Positions 16,294 to 25,325 of a stretch of 64,000 nt of DNA are shown here, one piece after another (position 1 is the stretch's first letter; each line of letters starts with the position of its first letter). The notes under the pieces are model-generated. The model was not told the origin of the DNA, ran no database searches, and saw only the letters and a program-made list of their open reading frames with translations. The stretch spans positions 1,652,001-1,716,000 of the forward strand of contig NZ_JABBPK010000001.1 of the NCBI RefSeq assembly GCF_012933555.1, read 5' to 3'. A program made the translations under genes and the position numbers. The stretch comes from Niallia alba (GTDB lineage: Bacteria; Bacillota; Bacilli; Bacillales; Cytobacillaceae).

Positions 16294-17490
16294 ATGAGAA
16301 AAATACCGGTAACTGTGTTAAGTGGTTATTTAGGAGCTGGAAAGACGACATTGCTGAATCATATTTTACATAATCGAAATGGACTGAAGGTTGCAGTAAT
16401 TGTGAATGATATGAGCGAGGTGAATATTGATAGTGAATTAGTGCAAACAAAGGGTGGTTTTTCCCGGACAGAAGAGAAACTTGTGGAAATGTCAAATGGA
16501 TGTATTTGCTGCACATTGCGTGAAGATTTGCTTGTAGAAGTGGAGAGGCTAGCGACTGAAGGCGATATTGATTATATTTTAATTGAATCATCTGGAATCA
16601 GTGAACCTATTCCGGTTGCACAAACTTTTTCTTACATAGATGAAGAGATGGGAATAGATTTAACTAAATTTTGTAAATTGGATACGATGGTAACGGTAGT
16701 TGATGCAAATCGTTTTTGGCATGATTACGAATCTGGAGACTCTTTACTTGACCGAAAAGAAGCAGTTGGGGCTGATGATGATAGAAATGTTGCCGATTTA
16801 CTAATCGATCAAATAGAGTTCTGTGATGTGCTAATTCTTAACAAATGTGATTTAGTAGCAGCAGATGATTTGGATAAATTAGAACAGGTTATTAGAACGT
16901 TACAGCCAGTTGCCAGAATCATTCGTACAGTGAATAGCGAAATAGATCCACAAGAAATCCTAGATACGAACCTTTTTGATTTTGATCGAGCAAGTGAGTC
17001 TGCAGGTTGGTTACGAGAATTAAATATTGGTCCAAGCATGCATACACCAGAAACAGAGGAATACGGTATTAGCTCGTTTGTTTATTCAATTAAAAGACCG
17101 TTTCACTCGGAACGTTTTAATGATTGGTGTCATTCAATGCCACTTTCAATTGTAAGAGCGAAAGGAATATCTTGGTGTGCGACTAGAAATAATCTTGCTT
17201 TGCTGTTATCTCAAGCAGGGCCTTCAGTGACTATCGAGCCTATTTCCTACTGGGTTGCATCACTTCCAGAGGCTAGACAACAGGACATTCTCAGCGTTAA
17301 TCCGTCTTTGAGAGAAAATTGGGACCCTCAATTTGGTGACAGACATACAAAGCTTGTGTTTATTGGAATGGATTTAAATGTGGAGCTTATCAAAAAGGAA
17401 TTGGATGAATGTTTATTAACGGAAGAAGAGTTTCATGGAGATTGGCATCAATTAAGAGATCCATTTTATTGGCAGCTCCAAGCAAGATAG
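16294..17490 (+). CDS. G3E/COG0523 GTPase, putative zinc metallochaperone (YciC/ZNG1-like)
   Basis: 398 aa. Walker A GAGKTT at residues 14-19, the metal-binding CxCC motif (NGCICC, C70-C73), ESSG switch region, and NKCD at about 187; a CobW C-terminal domain follows. The family uses GTP to deliver metal ions. The exact Zur box ahead and the Zur-controlled ribosomal protein genes behind point to zinc. Start ATG with AAGGAG 9-10 nt ahead. Confidence 0.9.
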   Translation: MRKIPVTVLSGYLGAGKTTLLNHILHNRNGLKVAVIVNDMSEVNIDSELVQTKGGFSRTEEKLVEMSNGCICCTLREDLLVEVERLATEGDIDYILIESSGISEPIPVAQTFSYIDEEMGIDLTKFCKLDTMVTVVDANRFWHDYESGDSLLDRKEAVGADDDRNVADLLIDQIEFCDVLILNKCDLVAADDLDKLEQVIRTLQPVARIIRTVNSEIDPQEILDTNLFDFDRASESAGWLRELNIGPSMHTPETEEYGISSFVYSIKRPFHSERFNDWCHSMPLSIVRAKGISWCATRNNLALLLSQAGPSVTIEPISYWVASLPEARQQDILSVNPSLRENWDPQFGDRHTKLVFIGMDLNVELIKKELDECLLTEEEFHGDWHQLRDPFYWQLQAR

Positions 17491-17516
17491 ATGATGAATA
17501 GAAGCAGAAAACTTGC

Positions 17517-17537
17517 AAATCGTAATGATTTCGTTTT
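17517..17537 (+). promoter_or_regulatory. Second Zur-like box, displaced from rpsN2
   Basis: AAATCGTAATGATTTCGTTTT differs slightly from the perfect palindrome on the right arm. It stands 303 bp before rpsN2, separated by a palindromic repeat element. Confidence 0.6.
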
Positions 17538-17555
17538 ATGATAGATAAGTGTTTT

Positions 17556-17776
17556 TGAAAGGCTGTTTTCTAAAGGATTATTGTTTTTTCAATAGAAAAA
17601 AAGAATTAGTTGGAAAAATGGAGCAGCCGGAATACACGTAGACTCCTGTGGGATTAGCGAGACAGCCTGAGACCCCGGAGGCGAAGCTGAGGAGGCTTAA
17701 GCTTAGCCCCACGGAAAGCGAAGTGTATTCCGGCTGCGGGTAATAGCAACAAACTTTACCAAAACAGCCTTTTGAA
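17556..17776. repeat. Palindromic dispersed element, family C
   Basis: Outer inverted repeat AAGGCTGTTTT and AAAACAGCCTT; inner inverted repeat GCAGCCGGAATACAC (from 17623) and GTGTATTCCGGCTGC (to 17737). The centre has the Bacillaceae block GACTCCTGTGGGA, GAGACCCCGGAGGCGAAG, GAGGAGGCTTAAGC, GGAAAGCGAAG. Decayed inverted pieces recur at 27560-27745. Confidence 0.75.
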
Positions 17777-17795
17777 AAGAATACTTGTATTTAGT

Positions 17796-17816
17796 AAATC
17801 GTAATGATGGCGATTT
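17796..17816 (+). promoter_or_regulatory. Zur box upstream of rpsN2
   Basis: AAATCGTAATGATGGCGATTT, matching the Zur operator except for two central-right positions, 23 bp before the rpsN2 start. Confidence 0.88.
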
Positions 17817-17839
17817 AGGATAAAGGAGGAAAAGGAACT

Positions 17840-18109
17840 TTGGCAAAAAAATCAAAAGTAGTAAAAGCGAGAAAAAGAAGAGAAATGGTGGAGAAATATG
17901 CTGAAATTCGCAAAGAGTTGAAAGAAAAGGGCGATTATGAAGCATTAAGAAAACTACCTAGAGATTCTTCGCCGACGAGATTGAAAAATAGATGTGAAGT
18001 TACTGGAAGACCAAGAGGCTATCTCAGAAAATTTAAGATGTCTAGAATTGCTTTTCGAGAATATGCACATAAAGGACAACTACCTGGTGTGAAAAAATCT
18101 AGCTGGTGA
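17840..18109 (+). CDS. rpsN2: Zinc-independent 30S ribosomal protein S14, alternate form
   Basis: 89 aa, TTG start with AAAGGAGG about 10 nt ahead. Long, cysteine-poor S14 form ([17 protein letters not shown] has one Cys only), lacking the CxxC pairs of the zinc-binding S14. It replaces the zinc form when zinc is scarce, as YhzA does in Bacillus subtilis. Zur box upstream; rpmE2 follows by 37 bp. Confidence 0.95.
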   Translation: MAKKSKVVKARKRREMVEKYAEIRKELKEKGDYEALRKLPRDSSPTRLKNRCEVTGRPRGYLRKFKMSRIAFREYAHKGQLPGVKKSSW

Positions 18110-18146
18110 TTAAAAGATTTAAATCAACTTATAGGAGGACTATATA

Positions 18147-18395
18147 ATGAAAAAAGGAATTCATCCGACTTATCAAGAAGTTGTATTCATGGATGTTAAT
18201 AGTGGGTTTCAATTTTTAACAGGATCGACTAAACAATCGAAGGAAGAAATTGTCTGGAAAGATGGGAAAAGCTACCCTCTAATAAAAGTTGAAATAAGTT
18301 CCGATACCCATCCTTTTTATACAGGACGTCAAAAATTCTCTGATCGAGGCGGTCGAGTAGAGCGGTTTTATGAGAAGTATAAAAATAAGCTCTAA
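18147..18395 (+). CDS. rpmE2: Type B (zinc-independent) 50S ribosomal protein L31
   Basis: 82 aa. MKKGIHPTY start and [10 protein letters not shown]...[10 protein letters not shown] are L31 type B; the zinc CxxC motif is absent. Equivalent to Bacillus YtiA, which displaces zinc-bearing L31 and frees zinc. AGGAGG 7-8 nt before ATG. Likely co-transcribed with rpsN2 from the Zur-controlled promoter. Confidence 0.95.
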   Translation: MKKGIHPTYQEVVFMDVNSGFQFLTGSTKQSKEEIVWKDGKSYPLIKVEISSDTHPFYTGRQKFSDRGGRVERFYEKYKNKL

Positions 18396-18433
18396 TTTCT
18401 AAAGGATGTTAGTACTATACAAAAATAGAAACA

Positions 18434-18515
18434 GAATTGTCCCGAAAAGTTTTTAGACCATACAAGCTATATTTTAACTCAATACATATAGTTTGTTACC
18501 TTTTTGGGACAATTC
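18434..18515. terminator. Long palindrome between convergent genes, likely bidirectional terminator
   Basis: Arms GAATTGTCCCGAAAAG and CTTTTTGGGACAATTC pair with one mismatch around a 50-nt loop that has its own CTATAT/ATATAG arms. It sits between rpmE2 and the minus-strand VOC gene, so ending both transcripts is the natural reading; a small dispersed element is the alternative. Confidence 0.5.
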
Positions 18516-18543
18516 CACACTTAAATTAAATGGAGAGGTAGAG

Positions 18544-19320
18544 TTATTCTATCGATTTAAAGGTATAAGTTCCTTCTCCTATCGTGAGTGATTTATTTTG
18601 AAGCTGTGGAGATTCAGTTAAAAGAATGATTTCAGTTAGCTGATTGAAAGAACCTTTCTTAAATAGAAAGCTTTGTTCTCCGATCGATAGAGTAGCTACA
18701 GTGTCAGAAAAATTGATACTGTTTAAGTGAAATATCTCTTTCCAATGTTCAGCAACAGCTAATGGATCAGATACTGTAAATATTGCTTGGTGGATAATCG
18801 TTTTACCAGCAGGATGATCTTGAATAACCCCTGAAGATTGCAGTGATTTTAAACGCTCTGAATCTGTGCCTTTCCATTGGATTACAAATGGGTAAGGTAA
18901 ACCTTGAAAAGAACCGTCAATCGTCATCATTTTCCATTCGATTAATTCTCCCTTACTATCTAATCGTTTTCCAGCCATAATTGGGGAAAGGGTGAGCCCT
19001 GTATCTCTTAATCTAGCAGCTATTTCCTCTATATTATCTGTACGAAGGGCAACTCTACTTAGGGCTTCATGCTCAGGCAGATATTGAATAGCATCTTTTA
19101 CTACTCTGTTCGGTTCTTTAACGTGTTTAACTAAATCTCTATTTTCAATTCCTAAGAATTCAATATAGGTTAAATCAAAGTAACTAAGAGAGTTGTAGGT
19201 TCCCCATTGTTTATGAGATCCGCCTCTAAAAGCAATTAAGTTTTTTTCTTTAAATAAATCAATTGGTTCTTCTATGTCGTTAACATAGTGAACAATATGA
19301 TCCCACTTTACTTTTGTCAC
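18544..19320 (-). CDS. VOC superfamily (glyoxalase-3-like) protein
   Basis: 258 aa. Starts VKWDHIVHYVNDIEEPIDLF, a typical first VOC beta-alpha unit with a metal-type His; a second unit starts at IIHQAIFTVSDPLAVAEHW. The family covers dioxygenases, isomerases and resistance proteins, so the reaction cannot be named. The ATG overlaps the stop of the ProC-like gene by 4 nt, placing it as last gene of the six-gene minus-strand operon. Confidence 0.8.
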   Translation of the reverse strand: MTKVKWDHIVHYVNDIEEPIDLFKEKNLIAFRGGSHKQWGTYNSLSYFDLTYIEFLGIENRDLVKHVKEPNRVVKDAIQYLPEHEALSRVALRTDNIEEIAARLRDTGLTLSPIMAGKRLDSKGELIEWKMMTIDGSFQGLPYPFVIQWKGTDSERLKSLQSSGVIQDHPAGKTIIHQAIFTVSDPLAVAEHWKEIFHLNSINFSDTVATLSIGEQSFLFKKGSFNQLTEIILLTESPQLQNKSLTIGEGTYTFKSIE

Positions 19321-20123
19321 TTTGTTTCTCCTCCTAATTGAGATGTTCGTTTAACAGCAGTTAAAACACTACTTTGTAATCCAGCAGCAAAATCACTTTT
19401 ATTTAGTTCAAATAACGCATTAATTCCAACCCCGCCAGGTGAATTATTAATATCTAATAATTGTCTTGGATGTTTTCCTGATAACTTTAACATTTCAACT
19501 GCACCATTCATGTTTTCTAAAGCAACTTTCCAAGACAAGTCTCTTGGCAAACCTGCTAGAACACCGGCATCTGCTAATGATTCAATAAAATAATAAATAT
19601 AGTTTGGACCTGCAACCCCGTAACCAGTAAATATATCTAATAAGGATTCATCCATGTATTCCACTTTACCAAAGCCATTTAAAAATGAATCGATTTTGGT
19701 TTTATCAGCAAGCTCATTTAGTGTAGCAGCACTGTATCCAAATCCAGTATCTGTTAACGTATTAGGGATAACACGAGCAAGGGCAAATCGGTTCTGTAAA
19801 TAGGATTCAAGTTTTTTTAATGTAACCCCAGCAACAATGGAAAGGATGGTAGCAGTCTGATCGGCATATTGATCAATTAGACTACCAATCGTTTTGATAT
19901 CATCTTGTGGTCTTACCCCAATAATAATGAGATCCGCATCCCTAAAGCCGCTTTTTTCATTAAAAACCACTTCAATTCCATACGTTTCAGCAAGATATTG
20001 TAGGCGAGAAGGATCGATATCAAAAACAGTAATTTGTTTCTCCTCTACAATTTTGTTATGAATAATAGCCCGAATAATTGCTTCAACCATTTGTCCTCCA
20101 CCGATAAAATATATCTTTTTCAT
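19317..20123 (-). CDS. Pyrroline-5-carboxylate reductase-like oxidoreductase
   Basis: 268 aa. N-terminal Rossmann motif FIGGGQMVEAII, the NTLTDTGFGYSA segment, and the GVAGPNYIYYFIESLADAG and ISNSPGGVG-like (NNSPGGVGI) dimer region place it in the ProC family. Within this transport operon it may reduce an imine from amine catabolism instead of making proline; that is inference. GGAGC site before ATG. Confidence 0.85.
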   Translation of the reverse strand: MKKIYFIGGGQMVEAIIRAIIHNKIVEEKQITVFDIDPSRLQYLAETYGIEVVFNEKSGFRDADLIIIGVRPQDDIKTIGSLIDQYADQTATILSIVAGVTLKKLESYLQNRFALARVIPNTLTDTGFGYSAATLNELADKTKIDSFLNGFGKVEYMDESLLDIFTGYGVAGPNYIYYFIESLADAGVLAGLPRDLSWKVALENMNGAVEMLKLSGKHPRQLLDINNSPGGVGINALFELNKSDFAAGLQSSVLTAVKRTSQLGGETK

Positions 20124-20253
20124 GATTTAAGCTCCTTTTTTATTGGGAAAATTAGTAGTCATTTTAAAAATGTTTGCATAAAACAATGGATAGAATCTAT
20201 CCTGTGCCAGTAAATTTAACCTACACAGGAAAGATATTAACAGCACCTATTTT

Positions 20254-21075
20254 TTATTTCCAAGCATCTAACAGAATGAATCCATCATATTTCTCTTGTG
20301 ATTCCATATAAGACTTAAATTTATCAGACTCGTAGGCATCTTTTAAATCTTTAGCCCACTCAGTATCTTTATCCGCTTCATTAATGGATACAATAATACG
20401 ATGTTCTTCGGGTGTGTTTTCAATTTTTAAGGCATCCGTAATTTTTTTACCAGCGCTTGCGATGTAATTACCATTTACTACTCCATAGTCAACATCCTGT
20501 AAAGAAACTAAGATTTGAGCGGGATCTAAAACTTTAATATCAATATCATACTTATCCGCTTTAACACTATTTAAATTAAAATCAGTCGTACCCGCATTCT
20601 CATCAACCTGTATCCATCCTAATTCTTCAAGAATGCGTACAGCACGCTCTTGGTTTACGGGGTCATTTGGAACAGCAACTGTCGTTCCATCTTTAACTTC
20701 ATCCAATGATGTATGGTTAGTAGAATATAACCCTTGAGGAGCGCTCGGGACAAAAGTGATTCCAGTCATGTTTGTATTAAGTTCTTCATTGATACCATTC
20801 ATATAAGCAGTACTTTGAAATACACTTGCATCAATAGAGCCTTCCTTCATGGCAGGGTTTACTTGCATGTTTTGGCTAAATGTTTTAATCGTGACATCAT
20901 ATCCTTTGTCCTCTAAAATCGGTAGAATCCCGTTACGAAATTGTTCTTCATATGTCCCGACACCGAAACCGACTGTTATTTCTTTCTTGTCTTCTCCAGT
21001 AGTTGATTTGTCTTTTCCACAACCTCCTAAAATAAGAAGTAATCCGACTAAAATAGTAATTAATATTTTTTTCAT
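20254..21075 (-). CDS. metQ: MetQ/NlpA family substrate-binding lipoprotein
   Basis: 273 aa. Signal peptide and lipobox LILGGC with acylated Cys19. Body matches the NlpA family (VGFGVGTYEEQFRN, FQSTAYMNGINEELN, VAVPNDPVNQERAVRIL). Captures substrate for the MetN-MetI importer. It overlaps the UroD-family gene by 4 nt, an unusual insertion between permease and binding protein. The ligand may be methionine or, given the neighbours, another amino-acid-like compound. Confidence 0.88.
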   Translation of the reverse strand: MKKILITILVGLLLILGGCGKDKSTTGEDKKEITVGFGVGTYEEQFRNGILPILEDKGYDVTIKTFSQNMQVNPAMKEGSIDASVFQSTAYMNGINEELNTNMTGITFVPSAPQGLYSTNHTSLDEVKDGTTVAVPNDPVNQERAVRILEELGWIQVDENAGTTDFNLNSVKADKYDIDIKVLDPAQILVSLQDVDYGVVNGNYIASAGKKITDALKIENTPEEHRIIVSINEADKDTEWAKDLKDAYESDKFKSYMESQEKYDGFILLDAWK

Positions 21076-22106
21076 TTTGTGATCTCCTTTTCTGTAATGG
21101 ATTTTCTAAATGCATACAATGTTTCTTCCGTAACGTTAAGTGGAATGGCACAATTAGGAGCAACAATAAATGGTTTATTTTCCATCAACTTAAGAGCATT
21201 CTTCGTCTCGTTTGTGATTGTTTTAACATGATTCTCTGCAAATAAATGATGATCCACACCACCAACCACGGTTGCTTTTACATTTGCTAATAAACTTGGA
21301 TTCCCTGTGGCTTTTGTATCCCAACTTATCCCTTCTATAGGGTAATCATTGAATTTTTCAGGCTGCGCATTAGGTCCGCAAGTATGTAAAATTCTTTTTC
21401 CATTTTGGGCAGCTTCTAAAACGATTAAATCATATGGTCTAGAGAATTCATTAAAGGCAGCTTCATCAAATAAATTAGGATTAGCTGTGCCTGTTACTGC
21501 ATAAAAAAGACCGTTTATTCCTACTCTATCTAATTCTTGAACATACTCAGCGATAGTTAGCACGATAACATGCAAAGCATGATGTACACCAGAACGGTTC
21601 TCTACAAATAAGCTTTCAAATGTAACAGGAGTATCTATACCAAATACTGTTTCATATACATATGCAGACCTACCTGCAATAAAAAGTAATACAGATAGCG
21701 GAGAAAAAATAGTCTGTGTTAAGGGTATTTCAGGTAATTCAGTTCTAATATTTTTGCAAGCTGCTAGTTGTTCAAGTAAAGAAGAAGATTTGAACACTTT
21801 TCTTGCTTCTAATTTCCATACATCCGAAGGTTTGGGTAGTATGGTAGTTAATTGTCTCGGAAAGACAGAATGATAGTCTGTAAAGTCGTATTCATTTCCC
21901 CAAATTTCTGCAAGATAAGTAGCTCTAGGATTAATTTTAACCCAATCCCAATTGTATTTTTTTGTAAAGTTCACTGTTGAACTTGTTAAATCATTGGCAT
22001 TTTGTTCTTTATCAATAAAGTGTCTCCATCCACTTATAATCGGACGATCTGCTTTTTCACCGGATAGAAGGGCATTAAATCGATCCTGTTTTGTCCAAGT
22101 TCCCAT
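21072..22106 (-). CDS. UroD-family putative zinc methyltransferase
   Basis: 344 aa, member of the uroporphyrinogen decarboxylase superfamily but not HemE: it carries HTCG at about 240 and APNCAIP near 315, the H-x-C...C zinc-ligand pattern of the MtaA/MtbA/CmuA-type methyltransferases. Starts MGTWTKQDRFNALLSGEKADRPIISGW, as in that subfamily. No corrinoid protein gene is next to it, so the methyl donor and acceptor are unknown. Embedded between metI and metQ genes. GGAGAT site before ATG. Confidence 0.75.
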   Translation of the reverse strand: MGTWTKQDRFNALLSGEKADRPIISGWRHFIDKEQNANDLTSSTVNFTKKYNWDWVKINPRATYLAEIWGNEYDFTDYHSVFPRQLTTILPKPSDVWKLEARKVFKSSSLLEQLAACKNIRTELPEIPLTQTIFSPLSVLLFIAGRSAYVYETVFGIDTPVTFESLFVENRSGVHHALHVIVLTIAEYVQELDRVGINGLFYAVTGTANPNLFDEAAFNEFSRPYDLIVLEAAQNGKRILHTCGPNAQPEKFNDYPIEGISWDTKATGNPSLLANVKATVVGGVDHHLFAENHVKTITNETKNALKLMENKPFIVAPNCAIPLNVTEETLYAFRKSITEKEITK

Positions 22107-22153
22107 ACTTTATCTCCTTATCTATATATTTAAAATGAAAGGTCTATTCTTGT

Positions 22154-22810
22154 TTAGTTACGTCTTGCTTTTCGTGCCAAGAAGTTACCAAGTGACTGTA
22201 TTCCTTGAACCATAATAATAAGGACTATGACTGTTAGCACCATTACAACCGTATCGAATCTTTGATAACCATAAACAATCGCTAAATCACCTACACCACC
22301 TCCACCAACTGTTCCAGCCATAGCAGTTGCACCAATTAAACCAATTGTTGCGGTAGTAATAGAAAGAACTAAAGAACCAACTGCTTCAGGTAATAGAAAA
22401 TACCAGATTATTTGTAAGGGAGTAGCTCCCATTGATTGAGCGGCCTCGATAATTCCTGGATTAACCTCTAAAAGAGAGTTTTCTACTAATCTGCCAATGT
22501 AAGGGGCGATATAAATGATTAGCGGAACTATTGCAGCAGCAGTTCCAATAGATGTTTGTACAATTAATCTAGTAAATGGAATAATGGCCACTAATAAAAT
22601 AATAAAAGGAAGGGATCGTAAAATATTTATGATTGGATTTAATAGGGAATAGATTATTTTATTTTCCAATACTCCTCCATTTCTTGTTACAACTAATAAT
22701 ATTCCTAGCGGGATTCCAATTAAGGATCCAATAAATAGGGAGAATCCAACCATATAAAGAGTATCAATTATAGCTTGAAAAAATTGATCCAAAGTAATAT
22801 TAGTAGTCAT
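22154..22810 (-). CDS. metI: Methionine-type ABC transporter permease
   Basis: 218 aa, five membrane helices, with the EAA loop GIIEAAQSMGATPLQIIWYFLLPEA. The ATG overlaps the metN stop by one base and AGGAGG lies inside the metN 3' end. Forms the channel for MetN. Confidence 0.92.
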   Translation of the reverse strand: MTTNITLDQFFQAIIDTLYMVGFSLFIGSLIGIPLGILLVVTRNGGVLENKIIYSLLNPIINILRSLPFIILLVAIIPFTRLIVQTSIGTAAAIVPLIIYIAPYIGRLVENSLLEVNPGIIEAAQSMGATPLQIIWYFLLPEAVGSLVLSITTATIGLIGATAMAGTVGGGGVGDLAIVYGYQRFDTVVMVLTVIVLIIMVQGIQSLGNFLARKARRN

Positions 22811-23823
22811 TACGTATGTACCTCCTCAAAAAGAACATTTTTATTTTGAAGATAGGATAGGGCATGTTGAATATTCGATGATTCGCCATTTAATTGAATA
22901 ATCATATTACCAATTGCAGTACCTTGAATTTCCGTCATATTTGCATAAAGAATATTTAATTTGAGGTGATGATGATGGATTAGTTCATAGATGATTGGTT
23001 CTGAAGCTGTTTCTCCAATAAATTCAAGTTTAAAAGTTTGATGTCTAAAATCAACGTTATTTTGCAGGCTAGTTGGAACTTTTGCATGAATGACAGTTTG
23101 CACAAAATTTTTAGTTGTTGGATGTTGTGGTTTTCCAAACACTTCAAGGACGGTTCCAACCTCAATTATTTTTCCTTTTTCCATAACTGCTACTTTGTTA
23201 CATATTTCCTGAATAACAGCCATTTCATGTGTAATAATCATAATCGTTATGTTATATTCTGCATTGATTTTTTTTAATAACTGTAAAATAGATTGTGTTG
23301 TTTCAGGATCAAGTGCAGATGTTGCTTCATCACAAAGTAAAATGGATGGGTTGGAAGCTAAAGCTCTAGCAATTCCAACGCGTTGTTTTTGACCACCTGA
23401 TAATTCGCTTGGATAACTGTTTGATTTATCACTTAATCCGACAAAATCTAGCAATTCCGTTACCCTTTTTTTAATCTCTTGTTTCCCTTTCTTTTGAAGT
23501 ACTAAAGGGATAGCTACATTGTCGAAGATCTTTTTTGATTCCAATAAATTAAAGTGCTGAAAGATCATTCCAATTTGTTTTTTTGTTTCCCTCAGTTCCT
23601 TTTTATTAAAATTGGCTAAAGATTGACCATTAACGATGACTTCTCCTTTTGTTGGTATTTCTAAATAATTCACAAGGCGAATTAGGGTGCTTTTTCCTGC
23701 ACCGCTGTATCCTATGACACCAAAAATATCGCCTTTATTTACTTTTAAATTAATTCCTTTTAAAGCTTCTACTGTCGTATTCTTGCGCGTATAAGATTTA
23801 TGAATGTTCTTTAATTCAATCAT
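22810..23823 (-). CDS. metN: Methionine-type ABC transporter ATPase with NIL domain
   Basis: 337 aa from the ATG at 23823; the TTG at 23829 is too near the AAAGGA site. Walker A GYSGAGKST, signature LSGGQKQR, Walker B ILLCDEATSALD, and a C-terminal NIL regulatory domain (about 255-335) as in MetN. First gene of the operon metN-metI-uroD-like-metQ-proC-like-VOC. No SAM riboswitch is visible in the 300-bp leader. Confidence 0.92.
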   Translation of the reverse strand: MIELKNIHKSYTRKNTTVEALKGINLKVNKGDIFGVIGYSGAGKSTLIRLVNYLEIPTKGEVIVNGQSLANFNKKELRETKKQIGMIFQHFNLLESKKIFDNVAIPLVLQKKGKQEIKKRVTELLDFVGLSDKSNSYPSELSGGQKQRVGIARALASNPSILLCDEATSALDPETTQSILQLLKKINAEYNITIMIITHEMAVIQEICNKVAVMEKGKIIEVGTVLEVFGKPQHPTTKNFVQTVIHAKVPTSLQNNVDFRHQTFKLEFIGETASEPIIYELIHHHHLKLNILYANMTEIQGTAIGNMIIQLNGESSNIQHALSYLQNKNVLFEEVHT

Positions 23824-24122
23824 AGGCAAGTCCTTTCTAAATATTATTTTTCAAAAAACAGAAGGATGGTAAAATTCAGAATAATAAATTCCGACTATTC
23901 CCATTGATAATTAAGATAACGCTAAATGGCACCTTTTTAAATAGGTCTAAAGAACTATTCTTTTCGAAATTTACTTTTTTAAAAGTGCTTAGTTGAAACT
24001 AGGACTAAACCATAAAAAGCTAACTAGAATTATTTAAAGAATAATAATAATAATGTTTTAACTTCTCCACGAATGTGAATAATTTAAGTAAATCATTCAT
24101 ATTAAGAGGAGGATAAAATAAG
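23824..24122. other. Divergent promoter region between metN and aldolase
   Basis: 299 bp with promoters for both directions expected. On the minus strand near 23881-23906 a GGGAATAGTCGGAATTTA stretch resembles CymR-type (cysteine regulator) targets, but I hold this only as a weak candidate. No S-box or T-box pattern was found. Confidence 0.3.
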
Positions 24123-25019
24123 ATGAACAACCAATTGGAGAAAATGAAAACAAAAAAGGGGTTTATTGCTGCATTAGATCAAAGTGGTGGCAGTACACCA
24201 AAGGCTTTGCTCCATTATGGAGTAGCGGAAAATACTTATACAAATGAGGAAGAAATGTTTGATTTGGTGCACCAAATGCGGACAAGAATTATTACTTCTC
24301 CAGCATTTGATTCTGAGTATATTCTTGGTGCTATCTTGTTCGAACAAACGATGGATAGCAAAATAGAAGGGATGTATACGGCCGATTATTTAGCAGAGAA
24401 AAAAGGGATTGTCCCCTTTTTAAAAATTGATAAAGGGCTAGCAGAGCTCACAAATGGGGTTCAGTTGATGAAGCCAATCACAGATTTAGATGAAATACTC
24501 CGCCGTGCGAAAGAACGTCATATTTTCGGAACCAAAATGAGATCTGTCATAAAAGAAGCAAATCCAGAAAGCATTAAAGCAGTTGTGGACCAGCAATTTG
24601 AAGTAGGAAAGCAAATAATTGCAGCAGGATTAGTACCAATAATTGAACCAGAAGTAGATATTAATAGCCCGGATAAAGAACAATCGGAAGCTATTTTGAA
24701 ACGGGAACTATTAAAACACCTCCATAACTTAAAAGAAGATGAGAATGTCATGTTAAAGTTGTCGATTCCAACAGTTGCCAATACGTATAAAGAATTAACC
24801 ACTCATTCAAGGGTTGTTCGCGTAGTAGCTCTGTCTGGCGGATATAGTAGAGAAGAAGCGAATCAAAAATTAAAAGAAAACGACAATATAATTGCAAGCT
24901 TCTCCAGGGCTCTAAGCGAAGAACTAAACGTCAATCAATCAGAAGAAGAATTCAACAACACCCTAAAAGAAGCAGTTACCTCTATTTATGAAGCATCTAC
25001 TGCAAAGACAGGGAGATAG
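24123..25019 (+). CDS. fda: Class I fructose-bisphosphate aldolase
   Basis: 298 aa. Short prokaryotic class I aldolase: [19 protein letters not shown] near the start, IIEPEVDI, and the Schiff-base lysine K212 in MLKLSIP. Interconverts fructose 1,6-bisphosphate with glyceraldehyde-3-phosphate and dihydroxyacetone phosphate. AGAGGAGG stands 10 nt before ATG. Single gene. Confidence 0.92.
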   Translation: MNNQLEKMKTKKGFIAALDQSGGSTPKALLHYGVAENTYTNEEEMFDLVHQMRTRIITSPAFDSEYILGAILFEQTMDSKIEGMYTADYLAEKKGIVPFLKIDKGLAELTNGVQLMKPITDLDEILRRAKERHIFGTKMRSVIKEANPESIKAVVDQQFEVGKQIIAAGLVPIIEPEVDINSPDKEQSEAILKRELLKHLHNLKEDENVMLKLSIPTVANTYKELTTHSRVVRVVALSGGYSREEANQKLKENDNIIASFSRALSEELNVNQSEEEFNNTLKEAVTSIYEASTAKTGR

Positions 25020-25268
25020 AGAATCAGGGGGACGGTTTTAGTGATTCCTATTAGGATTTAGTGACAGCTTAGTGGTGTCTTCTAAATCCTTCACAGTTAT
25101 AATAGCATCTAAATAAAACGGGATTATTATTTTCTGATAAATTGTTCTAAAGACACGGTGATAGATGTAAATAAGTGATATTAGAAATAATACTTTCATT
25201 CTTAGAGAAAAAATTCACCTTTTTTCTCTATTTTTTTTGGAAAATAATTTTCCAGAGAGAATAGTCCT
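25020..25268. other. Intergenic region with partial repeat
   Basis: Starts with AATCAGGGGGACGGTTTT, a fragment of the palindromic repeat seen at 15872. The rest is AT-rich; the GAGAAAAAATTC...TTTTTTCTC stretch at about 25205-25229 can fold weakly. No gene seen. Confidence 0.4.
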
Positions 25269-25294
25269 TAATAATAGGCAGTTACCCCCGATAT
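25269..25294 (+). promoter_or_regulatory. SigmaD-like promoter of the chemoreceptor gene
   Basis: CCCGATAT at 25287-25294 matches seven of eight bases of the SigmaD -10 (GCCGATAT), with TAAT 14 nt upstream as a poor TAAA -35. SigmaD drives motility and chemoreceptor genes in Bacillus, which fits the gene 32 bp downstream. Confidence 0.6.
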
Positions 25295-25325
25295 ATAAGT
25301 GAGAAAAACCTATTGGAGGAAACAG

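Noticed and set aside
16184-16591. 135-codon minus-strand frame opposite the COG0523 gene
   Set aside because: Shadow of the well-supported plus-strand GTPase; crosses its Zur box.
23824-24122. SAM riboswitch or T-box before metN
   Set aside because: No conserved S-box or T-box blocks and no terminator/antiterminator pair were found.
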